Shown here: piece by piece, positions 1-5,496 of the stretch
Layout: every line of letters begins with the position of its first letter
How positions within the stretch are numbered: the stretch's first letter is position 1
From: Candidatus Heimdallarchaeota archaeon
GTDB lineage: Archaea > Asgardarchaeota > Heimdallarchaeia > Hodarchaeales > LC-3
NCBI GenBank assembly: GCA_027364495.1
Contig: DAHXPE010000122.1
Span: 1-10,108 of the forward strand
Reading direction: 5' to 3'
Length of the DNA: 10,108 nt
Position numbers and translations under genes: made by a program
The notes under the pieces: generated by a model
Told to the model about the DNA's origin: nothing
What the model saw: only the letters and a program-made list of their open reading frames with translations
The model's database searches: none

Positions 1-34
1 TCCATTCAAGGAGGGCTGACATTACAGTCATCAT
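1..34 (-). CDS. possible 5' end of a minus-strand gene (cut by window edge)
   Basis: Reading the minus strand from position 34 gives MMTVMSALLEW, open to the window edge. Upstream of this ATG lies a GAGG-containing stretch (minus, 49-52) that could be a ribosome binding site, although the 13-14 nt spacing is long. A strong TATA-like stretch (ATATAAATTATA on minus, 105-116) would put a transcript start near 80-85. In-frame codons continue upstream to a stop at 77-79 with no other ATG, so the start would be ATG 34 or ATG 31. Eleven codons are too few to name a family. The call rests on the combination of start, ribosome binding site and promoter. Confidence 0.3.
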   Translation of the reverse strand, partial: MMTVMSALLEW

Positions 35-104
35 TATTTCTTCACTAACCTCAAAATTAGAATTATTTTGATATTTTCAAAGTTTTTTTTTAAAAAAATT
101 CTTG

Positions 105-116
105 TATAATTTATAT
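105..116 (-). promoter_or_regulatory. TATA-like element for the left-edge gene
   Basis: Read on the minus strand this is ATATAAATTATA, a good match to an archaeal TATA box. It lies about 70 bp upstream of the candidate ATG at 34, giving a predicted leader of about 50 nt that contains the GAGG stretch. In such AT-rich DNA a chance match is quite possible. Confidence 0.3.
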
Positions 117-356
117 GAAATTTTGTATTAATAAATTATCATATTTCGAAAAATATTTATATTTTTTTTGGTTAAGTTTATTACCTGAATTGGTCTTGTT
201 TCCTTATTTCATATATTTTTCTACTTTGGATTTCAGCTTATAAATGCTTTTTTGCATGCTTTTAAATACCTTACTAAATTAAAATTAATTGTAGGAAAAA
301 TCATTTAAAAACAACTCCGTTTAATAATTTCAGAATTTATTCTTATGGTATAGTTT
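117..356. other. non-coding gap before the nucleotidyltransferase gene
   Basis: No convincing ORF is visible. TATA-like stretches on the plus strand are CTTATAAATG (about 238-247) and TTTTAAATACC (about 260-270), the latter followed at once by TTACTAAATT (271-280), a 10-mer that recurs near 6965 and 7939. The promoter of the gene at 357 cannot be fixed. TTTAAAAA near 303-310 would leave a leader of about 25 nt. No ribosome binding site precedes ATG 357. Confidence 0.4.
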
Positions 357-1184
357 ATGAACCAAGCAGTTAAAGATGATATTATAATAGCAGTAAATAT
401 TTGGAAGGATATGTTACTAGATTTTTTTAAAGATGATATAGAATATATATATGCTAAAGGTTCTAGTTTGAAGGAATGGGATTCAATAATTGATTATGTT
501 CCTCAAATAAGTGATGTTGATATTCATGTTAAGCTTGTTGATAACCAATCAGGGTCTTTACTTCATCCTTCTCTAGAAACCTCTTTGAAACTAGGTAGAG
601 AATATGAAACTAGGTTTATAAATCATAATAAAAATATTAATAGATCCTATTTGCATCTACCAAGAATTCAAATGGTTCTGCTTGACAAAATAGTTGTTGA
701 TATGAATGATTTCGTATATCCAAGGTACCAGGATGTTCATGTCTTATTTGGAAAACCAGCTTTTCCTCGAGAAGTTGAATATGACTATATTCGTAAAGTT
801 GACAAAAATGGAATTCTTAAGCTCAATGATGTCCTTCTTGATATTCCAATAGCATTAAGAGATCGATCGGATAAATTCGAATATTATAACTTATTACGAA
901 GAATGAATTATTATGTTTCTCCTTCTCCTGTTAGGTTGTTATCCCAACTTCTCTTAAAAGAAAATCCATATAATATTTGGACATGGAATAGAACAACGAT
1001 TAAAAAAAATTTGGAAGCATTATCGTTAGATAGACTGGCAAATGTGTATGAAAAGTATTATTTGATCGGCTGGGAATTATTTAAAGAACAATTCAATAAC
1101 AATGCAAAGTTCCAGTCATTAATTGCAACAGGAATGAAAGTACTTGAATTAGTTTACAATGAAAATCTAAAATTAGTAAAGTAG
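357..1184 (+). CDS. nucleotidyltransferase-fold protein, function unknown
   Basis: A protein of 275 residues. Residues 33-58 contain the hallmark of the polymerase-beta-type nucleotidyltransferase fold: Lys34-Gly35-Ser36-Ser37, then after a Trp-Asp-Ser-rich spacer Ser52-Asp53-Val-Asp55-Ile-His. The G-S...D-x-D pair binds nucleotide phosphates and catalytic metal. A third metal-binding acid could be Asp110 or Asp115 in the segment QMVLLDKIVVDM. The rest (about 140-275) is mostly helical by composition, rich in Tyr and Leu, with no obvious second domain, signal peptide or membrane segment. Such stand-alone proteins may modify tRNA, antibiotics, proteins or small molecules. No HEPN-like partner is adjacent, so there is no support for a toxin-antitoxin pair. 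The gene stands alone, without a ribosome binding site, which suggests a short or absent leader. The fold is fairly sure; the substrate is unknown. Confidence 0.85.
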   Translation: MNQAVKDDIIIAVNIWKDMLLDFFKDDIEYIYAKGSSLKEWDSIIDYVPQISDVDIHVKLVDNQSGSLLHPSLETSLKLGREYETRFINHNKNINRSYLHLPRIQMVLLDKIVVDMNDFVYPRYQDVHVLFGKPAFPREVEYDYIRKVDKNGILKLNDVLLDIPIALRDRSDKFEYYNLLRRMNYYVSPSPVRLLSQLLLKENPYNIWTWNRTTIKKNLEALSLDRLANVYEKYYLIGWELFKEQFNNNAKFQSLIATGMKVLELVYNENLKLVK

Positions 1185-1354
1185 TTTCTTTTGAAAATAT
1201 TTTCAAAATCATTAATGCTTGGACGAAATTTACTTTTATCAAGCTTGCTCTTTTTCTTGCCGTTCTGATCGATAAAATATATGCTTGGATTTATGCTAAA
1301 TGCTGTCAAACTTAGTATCAACATCAGCGAAAATACCATTAGGGGAGGAGGCAT
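1154..1354 (-). CDS. doubtful small ORF with hydrophobic N terminus
   Basis: This 66-codon minus-strand ORF starts MPPPLMVFSLMLILSLTAFS, which could be a membrane segment or signal sequence. A polar stretch rich in Lys, Asp and Ser follows (about residues 28-45). The DNA of 1210-1360 is visibly less AT-rich than the flanking spacer, which hints at coding. TTTTATATT on the minus strand (about 1388-1396) lies about 37 bp upstream of the ATG and could be its TATA box. Against it: the ORF is short, has no recognisable family, runs through a 20-bp palindrome and overlaps the last 31 bp of the convergent nucleotidyltransferase gene. It may equally be chance or a decayed gene remnant. Confidence 0.25.
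   Translation of the reverse strand: MPPPLMVFSLMLILSLTAFSINPSIYFIDQNGKKKSKLDKSKFRPSINDFENIFKRNYFTNFRFSL
1189..1208. repeat. 20-bp perfect palindrome after the nucleotidyltransferase stop
   Basis: TTTTGAAAAT followed directly by its reverse complement ATTTTCAAAA begins 5 bp after the TAG stop codon at 1182-1184. It has no spacer. As RNA it could fold only with its central bases unpaired. It could be a 3'-end or processing signal, or a DNA-binding site. No T-run follows, so it is not a classic terminator. Confidence 0.5.
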
Positions 1355-1896
1355 TATAACTGGATATTACAGAAAAATTAAGGTAGAATATAAAACTTAA
1401 AATAAAAAAAGTATTGAATTTTCTGACAATTGACCTTTATTCTCAACAAATCCATTAAAAAGAGGTATTTTTATTCAAAGCCTGAGTTAAATATTTCTTA
1501 TTCAGATTCAAATTTTTATGTATCTCTATTGGGTTATTAAACAATCCTAATTTTATTCTCTTTTATGATCTATAAGAAAAAAATGATAATATTTACGTAA
1601 TATAATGCTTTACAAAGATGAAAAATCTCATAAGGTTTTATAAATGAAGGTTTTTAGAAAACACGAATATTTTTGTGTTTCTATTCGATTCAAATAATTT
1701 TTTATGGAATTTATCATTTTTAAGATTTACTTTTAATTAATTGGAGAATTTAAAAAATTTTATTGAAATAAATTTTGAATAAGAATCACAACTTAAAATT
1801 AATCCTTCTCTAGTAAACAAAAATTCATTTAATTTACTTTAAAGAAAAGTAATAAAAAACTTGAAGATTTTAAAGAATTTTCTATTGTTTATACAA

Positions 1897-1948
1897 TGTT
1901 GGGCAACAGTAGATAACTATATATAGTGATTTGTTGCATATATAAATA
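1897..1948 (+). promoter_or_regulatory. candidate operator cluster and TATA box
   Basis: Three copies of the same half-site alternate in orientation: TGTTG (1897-1901), CAACA (1904-1908) and TGTTG (1932-1936). Between the last two lies the 12-bp perfect palindrome ACTATATATAGT (1916-1927). The right copy abuts TATATAAATA (1939-1948), the best TATA-like match in the spacer, which would start a transcript near 1970. That transcript would run through the structured segment at 2034-2134 towards the MFS gene. No transcript is proven. Confidence 0.35.
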
Positions 1949-2033
1949 ACAGATAATTAATGAAGCTCTTAATAGTTTGAAGTAGATTATTAAAGCAAAT
2001 TTTGATTGTCTTTCAATTGCTAATAGGTGAATG

Positions 2034-2134
2034 AAATGACCAGTATATTTAAAATGGTAATTTTCTTAGCTAACAAGAAATCTCTTTATGAGATCTATGC
2101 TCGGTCATTTGATTTCATACTGTGTGCATAGCTC
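2034..2134 (+). ncRNA. candidate structured RNA or leader with competing hairpins
   Basis: An 8-bp stem pairs AAATGACC (2034-2041) with GGTCATTT (2103-2110). Inside it are TTTCTT/AAGAAA (2062-2067 with 2075-2080, 7-nt loop) and ATCTC/GAGAT (2080-2084 with 2090-2094, 5-nt loop). A competing stem pairs GAG-at-CTATGC (2090-2100) with GCATAGCTC (2126-2134). It shares bases with the third hairpin and crosses the outer stem, so the states exclude each other or form a pseudoknot. The segment is less AT-rich than its surroundings. It lies 140-240 nt upstream of the MFS start. It matches no RNA family I recognise, and chance pairing cannot be excluded. Confidence 0.3.
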
Positions 2135-2215
2135 ATTTCTCTTTTAACTAAATTTGTTCAGTTTTTAGTTATCTATTTAACATTGTAATTAGGATACACT
2201 AAAAATTTCTAAATT

Positions 2216-2231
2216 GCTACAAGTAGCTTTT
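2216..2231 (+). promoter_or_regulatory. inverted repeat GCTAC-AA-GTAGC with T-tract
   Basis: GCTAC (2216-2220) and GTAGC (2223-2227) are separated by AA and followed by TTTT (2228-2231). It lies immediately upstream of the TATA-like element at 2235-2250. It could be an operator for a transporter regulator, or the 3' end of an upstream RNA. Confidence 0.35.
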
Positions 2232-2234
2232 GCC

Positions 2235-2250
2235 TAAAAAATTTAAAAAA
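2235..2250 (+). promoter_or_regulatory. promoter (BRE/TATA-like) of the MFS gene
   Basis: A purine-rich TAAAAA followed by ATTTAAAAAA lies about 27-42 bp upstream of ATG 2277. That spacing would give a transcript with almost no leader, which fits the absence of a ribosome binding site before this start. Confidence 0.35.
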
Positions 2251-2276
2251 TTCATTCAAAGAGCTGGTTTCAACGT

Positions 2277-3521
2277 ATGAGCACAGTAAATGAAAATAAA
2301 ACTTTAGTTAATCTCCCAATTATGAAATTTGAAAGAAAATATTTGTTATATTTAATAATAAGCAGATTTTATGTATTTTCAAGCGTTTGGTTAATTTTTT
2401 TATATTCATTAGGCTACTCATTACAAACTGTATTATTATTCAATTTTTTGACTATAACAATAACAATTACTTTTGAAATACCAGCTGGTTTCATTGCTGA
2501 AACATTTGGCCAAAAACAAACTCTCCTTGGAGCTTACTCAATTTATCTGATGTCAGTGCTCATTTTATTGTTGAATTTTTCCTTTCCATTTTTGGTACTA
2601 AGTAATATTTTTTGGGGAATTGGAAATTCACTTTCAGTTGATACCGAAGACATCTGGCTTTATAATCAATTATTAGTAGAGAATAATTTAGATCAAAAGA
2701 AATCAGAAAACGAATTTTCAAAAATATATAATAAATTTATTTTTTTAGGATTTTTTTCGACAGGTGTAGCTGAGATAATAGGAAGTTTAAGTTTCAGCAT
2801 TTCTGTAACAATTCCAATACTGATCTCAGCTGGAATGATGCTTCTAACGATTTATTGGGTTCAAATAATACCTTCAATACCTGTACATCTTACATATAAT
2901 TCCGAAATTGACAAGGCTAAAGGTAATTATCTAAAAGAATTACATGAATTTATAAGAATTCCAATTTTTAAGCAAATTGTTGCTTTTATTGTATTGAACT
3001 CAATATTATTTAGTATAATAGTATGGTTTCCAAATTATCTTATCTCATTAGATTTAAGCCCTACATTAGTTTCTGCTACAATTGGTTGTGGTACATTTGT
3101 GATTGGATTAGGCATTATTTTGTCTAGTAAACTAGTTAAAAGTACAAAAGCAGACACTATTCTAAAATTTCTTTTATTTTTAATTCCAATATTACTTATA
3201 AATGTAACTCTACAAACAAATTTCTTAATAATCATTACTTTTTTTATGATTCAAGCGATATATGGAAGTTTAATTCCATACTATAGAGTTAAAGTCATTC
3301 TCAATTTACCACACAATAATAAAACAGTTTATTTGTCAATTATAGGAGTATTTTCATTAATAATTTACGTTGCAGTTGATGTACTAACTGGGTTATTTGT
3401 AATGCTAGATTTTAAGTTGTATTTTCTTATTGTAGCATCATTTTTGGCGCTCTTTGTAATACCAGTAATTGTTATATCTTTGAATCATCGACAAAAGAAT
3501 GAAAAAGAAATGATGAATTAA
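2277..3521 (+). CDS. MFS-family transporter, probably an efflux permease
   Basis: A protein of 414 residues, the usual size for a 12-helix major facilitator. Hydrophobic segments fill residues 22-200 and 228-402. A hydrophilic central loop lies near 206-228, and the tail is short and charged (403-414). Motif A of the family, between helices 2 and 3, is present in variant form as Gly71-Phe-Ile-Ala-Glu75-Thr-Phe-Gly78-Gln-Lys80. Helix 4 carries NSLSVDTEDIWLYNQ (117-131), which resembles the SG-x-x-EA-x-x-YD stretch of drug and macrolide exporters. Transport would be proton-coupled; the substrate cannot be told from sequence. An internal ATG (Met16, 2322) in front of KFERKYLLYL is an alternative start, since most relatives begin shortly before the first helix. 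The gene is monocistronic, with an elaborate upstream spacer that suggests inducible expression. Confidence 0.88.
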   Translation: MSTVNENKTLVNLPIMKFERKYLLYLIISRFYVFSSVWLIFLYSLGYSLQTVLLFNFLTITITITFEIPAGFIAETFGQKQTLLGAYSIYLMSVLILLLNFSFPFLVLSNIFWGIGNSLSVDTEDIWLYNQLLVENNLDQKKSENEFSKIYNKFIFLGFFSTGVAEIIGSLSFSISVTIPILISAGMMLLTIYWVQIIPSIPVHLTYNSEIDKAKGNYLKELHEFIRIPIFKQIVAFIVLNSILFSIIVWFPNYLISLDLSPTLVSATIGCGTFVIGLGIILSSKLVKSTKADTILKFLLFLIPILLINVTLQTNFLIIITFFMIQAIYGSLIPYYRVKVILNLPHNNKTVYLSIIGVFSLIIYVAVDVLTGLFVMLDFKLYFLIVASFLALFVIPVIVISLNHRQKNEKEMMN

Positions 3522-3525
3522 AATG

Positions 3526-3538
3526 TTTTATTTTTTTT
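3526..3538 (+). terminator. T-tract terminator after the MFS gene
   Basis: TTTTATTTTTTTT begins 5 bp after the stop codon. Archaeal polymerases terminate at T-rich non-template tracts without needing a hairpin, and this is the strongest such tract downstream of the gene. Confidence 0.5.
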
Positions 3539-3693
3539 AAAAATGAATTTTTAAAAAAGAATTTCTCTTATGAACAAATAAATCCTTTTTATTCGGTAAT
3601 TTTTTCAAATTCTAAAAGCACATTTTTAATTTTACCTTGCTGTGTTAATTGTTAATATTTTAAAATTTCAGTGTCATTATAACACATGAAATA

Positions 3694-3719
3694 CGAAAAA
3701 AGAATGAAAAAGAAAAAAT
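3694..3719 (-). terminator. T-rich terminator of the Hsp20 gene
   Basis: On the minus strand this stretch reads as almost pure pyrimidine: a T6 run, CTTTTTC and a further T6 run ahead of CG. It lies 55-80 bp downstream of the Hsp20 stop codon. The remaining spacer between the convergent MFS and Hsp20 genes holds nothing else I recognise. Confidence 0.45.
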
Positions 3720-3774
3720 TTATTAAAACCTTTTCGTTTATTTTTCAAAAAAGATTACCAGAAAGAAACTATAT

Positions 3775-4210
3775 TTAATCGACAGGAATATCCTGTTTTT
3801 CACTTTCTTTTAGTGGAACTTCAATGTAGAGTAGACCGTTATTATATTTAGCTTTGATTTTGCCTAAGTCAACTACTTGCCTAAATGAAAAGCGTTTTTC
3901 ATAGGGTTTTTCTTCTTCAGTTTTTCGATTATCAACTGTTACAAATAAAAATTCATTATTAGCTTTGACTTTTATTTTTTCTTTACTAATTCCTGGAACT
4001 TCAATTGAAAGTTCATATTGGTTTGATTCTTCATTGAAATTAGTTGATTCTCGAAATTCAGATTCCCCCCCATTGATTTCTAGCTCCAAACCAGAATGGT
4101 CTAAATCCTCTTTGGTTCCAAAAAGGACCACGTTGATGCCAAAAAGGCCCACACTGACCTTGCCAATCTGGATTTTGGTTCCAATTGCCACGATTTGGTC
4201 CATAGCACAT
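3775..4210 (-). CDS. hsp20: small heat-shock protein Hsp20, apparently frameshifted
   Basis: An ATP-independent cytoplasmic chaperone that binds unfolding proteins in large oligomers. The alpha-crystallin domain is clear in the frame ending at 3775: it runs from YELSIEVPGISKEKIKV to the family signature AKYNNGLLYIEVPL. The protein ends with a C-terminal Ile-Pro-Val anchor that docks on neighbouring subunits. That frame alone could start at ATG 4203 (142 residues), but its first 47 residues look unlike a small heat-shock protein, and its ribosome binding site is too far away. ATG 4210 sits 7 nt behind AGAGGT (minus, 4218-4223) and opens a different frame. This encodes an arm rich in Trp, Phe, Gly, Pro, Gln and Arg (for example GPFWHQRGPFWNQRG), the typical aromatic N-terminal arm of the family. 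That frame hits TGA at 4058-4060, just after a run of seven Gs (4065-4071). One G fewer would join both parts into a 144-residue protein. The gene is divergent from the regulator at 4346. Confidence 0.88.
4065..4071 (-). other. G7 homopolymer, probable frameshift site in hsp20
   Basis: Seven consecutive Gs on the coding (minus) strand are striking in DNA this AT-rich. With six Gs the upstream frame reads Gln-Trp-Gly-Glu-Ser-Glu-Phe straight into the alpha-crystallin domain; with seven it ends two codons later at TGA. The cause may be a sequencing or assembly slip, a true disabling mutation, phase variation, or programmed slippage. Confidence 0.7.
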
Positions 4211-4217
4211 ACATTTA

Positions 4218-4223
4218 ACCTCT
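4218..4223 (-). promoter_or_regulatory. ribosome binding site that selects ATG 4210 for hsp20
   Basis: AGAGGT on the minus strand matches the archaeal anti-Shine-Dalgarno sequence. It lies 7 nt before ATG 4210, an ideal gap, but 14 nt before ATG 4203. This supports the upstream start and thus the frameshift reading of the gene. Confidence 0.6.
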
Positions 4224-4250
4224 AAAGTTTTTTTACATATTTAATTTTGG

Positions 4251-4266
4251 TAAATATGCATATTTA
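4251..4266. promoter_or_regulatory. operator 1: palindrome TAAATATGCATATTTA
   Basis: A 16-bp perfect palindrome in the divergent hsp20/regulator promoter region. It overlaps the TATA-like element of hsp20 (TTTTTATAAATA on minus, 4261-4272), which lies about 55-65 bp upstream of ATG 4210. A protein bound here would block hsp20 transcription. Its extended form GTAAATATGCATATTTATAAA is nearly the same as site 2. Confidence 0.6.
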
Positions 4267-4273
4267 TAAAAAG

Positions 4274-4288
4274 TAAATATGATATTTA
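4274..4288. promoter_or_regulatory. operator 2: palindrome TAAATAT-G-ATATTTA
   Basis: A 15-bp palindrome around a central G, one base shorter than site 1 but with identical 7-bp arms and the same TAAA extension. Its centre is about 22.5 bp from that of site 1, two helical turns, so both lie on one DNA face. It overlaps the TATA-like box TTTATAAAG (4285-4293) of the regulator gene, suggesting autorepression. A further half-site CATATTTA at 4236-4243 continues the spacing of about 22 bp. Confidence 0.6.
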
Positions 4289-4293
4289 TAAAG
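4285..4293 (+). promoter_or_regulatory. TATA box of the wHTH regulator gene
   Basis: TTTATAAAG lies about 53-61 bp upstream of ATG 4346, predicting a leader of about 30 nt. No ribosome binding site is visible in that leader. Confidence 0.45.
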
Positions 4294-4345
4294 ACTAGGA
4301 TTTTTACAAGTATCTTAACAATAATCAATACCAGAAAGAATAGTT

Positions 4346-5098
4346 ATGCCTCCTTTAAATGTAGATGATTGGCTGGATATACTCAGTAACAGGTATCGAA
4401 GAAAAATTTTGAGACTATGTTCAATTAGACCATGTTATGCACAAGAGATAGCTAGGTTATTAGACCTCACTCCAGCTGCTGTAATAAAACATATACAAGA
4501 GCTGGAAAAGAGAAATTTAATAGTAAAACGTGAAGAACCCCGTTCTGAAGGAGGAAAAAACATACAATATTATTATGTTCCATTTAGACCAAGATTCAAT
4601 TTTAATTTAGCATCTAATGATTTGATTGAGATTGAAATATCCGATGAATCAGATAAGACTGTGCCAGAAACTCATTCACGAAGTAAATTAGTATCAAGAA
4701 ACACTTTTAACAACGATGAAATAACTAGTATGAAAAAAAATTTTGAAATATTAGTGAAATATGAAAAAGAAAAACTTGATGTATTTGCAAAACTGCAAAA
4801 AATTCAATTTGAACAAGAACATCACTTTAGAAGCATGCAATTGAAAAGTAACTCCCATCAACGAATATTGTATAAAATTGTTCGTTTTTTGATAGATCGA
4901 TATGGTTTTACTAAATCTTTTAGTAACCATGATCTTATGGAAGGGTTAGGAATCGATAATGATTCAGTTGATGAAATAATACAAATCTTAGCAATTGATC
5001 TCAATATTATAAAGGAGATTCTTCCAGGTTCAGAATCTTCAGTTCAAATGTGGAAATTAAATGTTATTGAAACTGAAAATAATATGCATTATTCTTAA
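4346..5098 (+). CDS. ArsR-like winged-helix repressor, probably of heat shock (Phr-like)
   Basis: A protein of 250 residues. Residues 6-80 form an ArsR-type winged helix: LDILSNRYRRKILRL (first helix), YAQEIARLLDLTPAAVIKHIQ (helix-turn-helix, about 31-51), LEKRNLIVKREE and a basic wing ending near Tyr75-Tyr77. The pattern resembles Phr, the Pyrococcus heat-shock repressor that controls hsp20 and an AAA+ gene. Beyond the DNA-binding domain come an acidic linker (about 92-125), a charged helical stretch likely to form a coiled coil for dimerisation (about 128-168), and a C-terminal helical domain (about 170-240). I do not recognise that last domain; it could be a second helix-turn-helix. The protein is longer than Phr (about 200 residues). 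Its position opposite hsp20, with palindromes over both promoters, makes it the likely repressor of hsp20 and of itself. A ligand-sensing role is possible, but no metal-binding Cys cluster is seen. Confidence 0.8.
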   Translation: MPPLNVDDWLDILSNRYRRKILRLCSIRPCYAQEIARLLDLTPAAVIKHIQELEKRNLIVKREEPRSEGGKNIQYYYVPFRPRFNFNLASNDLIEIEISDESDKTVPETHSRSKLVSRNTFNNDEITSMKKNFEILVKYEKEKLDVFAKLQKIQFEQEHHFRSMQLKSNSHQRILYKIVRFLIDRYGFTKSFSNHDLMEGLGIDNDSVDEIIQILAIDLNIIKEILPGSESSVQMWKLNVIETENNMHYS

Positions 5099-5112
5099 AA
5101 TAAAAAAACGAA
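5099..5112 (-). terminator. T-rich tract downstream of fixX
   Basis: On the minus strand this reads CGTTTTTTTATTTTA, 62-75 bp past the fixX stop codon. It is the best terminator candidate for the fixCX operon in the short spacer before the convergent regulator gene. Confidence 0.35.
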
Positions 5113-5173
5113 AAGAATGGAATTAAGGTTAGATTAGGATTTTTAAAATATAAACAAGGTTTCCAGAACTTAT

Positions 5174-5482
5174 TTAACCATATTTGTATTTTACACCAAA
5201 AGTACCTTGAGGGTTATGCCACTTAACACTTCCCTGATCGCACATAATAAAACAAGTACCACATTCTACACAATCTTCATATTGAAAAACAATTTTACTG
5301 TCTGTATCGACACGTGTGTAGCATTGGACTGGACATCCCCAGACACAGTTCTGGTGTGGACATTTTGAGCAAACATTATAATCAACAACTATATGTGCTC
5401 TTTCATGGGCATCAACTTTGTAATCTGTTGCACCTAGAATGTTTTTATCGAATTCTTCTCCATGTTTTGATGATACGCTCAT
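5174..5482 (-). CDS. fixX: FixX-type ferredoxin, ETF:quinone oxidoreductase subunit
   Basis: A protein of 102 residues, the usual FixX size. It carries two iron-sulfur motifs: Cys38-x2-Cys41-x4-Cys46-x3-Cys50-Pro and Cys71-x2-Cys74-x2-Cys77-x3-Cys81, the latter as CVECGTCFIMC. These are enough ligands for two [4Fe-4S] clusters; Cys54 is an extra cysteine. The segment HIVVDYNVC before the first motif and the WHNPQGTFGVKYKYG tail are typical of the family. FixX accepts electrons from FixC and passes them towards quinone; in mitochondrial ETF-QO the same cluster domain is fused to the flavoprotein. The gene follows fixC by 14 bp and has a clear GGTGA ribosome binding site, so the two are co-transcribed. 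There is no signal peptide; it acts at the inner face of the membrane. Confidence 0.93.
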   Translation of the reverse strand: MSVSSKHGEEFDKNILGATDYKVDAHERAHIVVDYNVCSKCPHQNCVWGCPVQCYTRVDTDSKIVFQYEDCVECGTCFIMCDQGSVKWHNPQGTFGVKYKYG

Positions 5483-5488
5483 TTTTAC

Positions 5489-5494
5489 TCACCT
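5489..5494 (-). promoter_or_regulatory. ribosome binding site of fixX
   Basis: AGGTGA on the minus strand lies 6 nt before the fixX ATG, inside the 14-bp fixC-fixX gap. It contrasts with the leaderless-looking start of fixC and supports internal translation in a two-gene operon. Confidence 0.6.
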
Positions 5495-5496
5495 AT

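Larger units (their letters stand above)
1401..2276. other. long AT-rich spacer upstream of the MFS gene
   Basis: About 880 bp with no ORF I would defend. The left half (1401-1890) is plain AT-rich sequence with scattered A- and T-runs and nothing recognisable. The right half holds a cluster of TGTTG/CAACA half-sites and a TATA-like box (1897-1948), a less AT-rich segment with several hairpins (2034-2134), an inverted repeat (2216-2227) and a second TATA-like box (2235-2250) just ahead of the transporter gene. It therefore looks like a regulatory region, possibly with an untranslated RNA. Confidence 0.5.

Noticed and set aside
1281..1400. Plus-strand 39-codon ORF starting MLGFMLNAVKLS
   Set aside because: Too short, with no ribosome binding site or promoter of its own, and it overlaps the minus-strand ORF; kept only as part of the GC-richer island.
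2034..2110. Possible tRNA, because an 8-bp end stem closes 77 nt
   Set aside because: No T-loop GTTC/RA pattern, no D-loop GG, the 7-nt loop lacks T33, and the would-be T-arm has a 5-nt loop.
3035..3235. Minus-strand ORF of 66 codons inside the MFS gene
   Set aside because: It is entirely contained in transporter helices 8-10 and shows no start signals or family; a shadow frame.
3493..3715. 18-nt direct repeat AAAAGAATGAAAAAGAAA (3493-3510 and 3698-3715)
   Set aside because: It is low-complexity purine sequence. One copy is the MFS C-terminal codons and the other reads as the T-rich terminator of Hsp20 on the minus strand.
3965..4225. Plus-strand ORF of 86 codons over the Hsp20 gene
   Set aside because: It lies opposite the Hsp20 coding region and its ribosome binding site and promoter leader. 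The protein is Ser/Pro-rich shadow sequence without a family.
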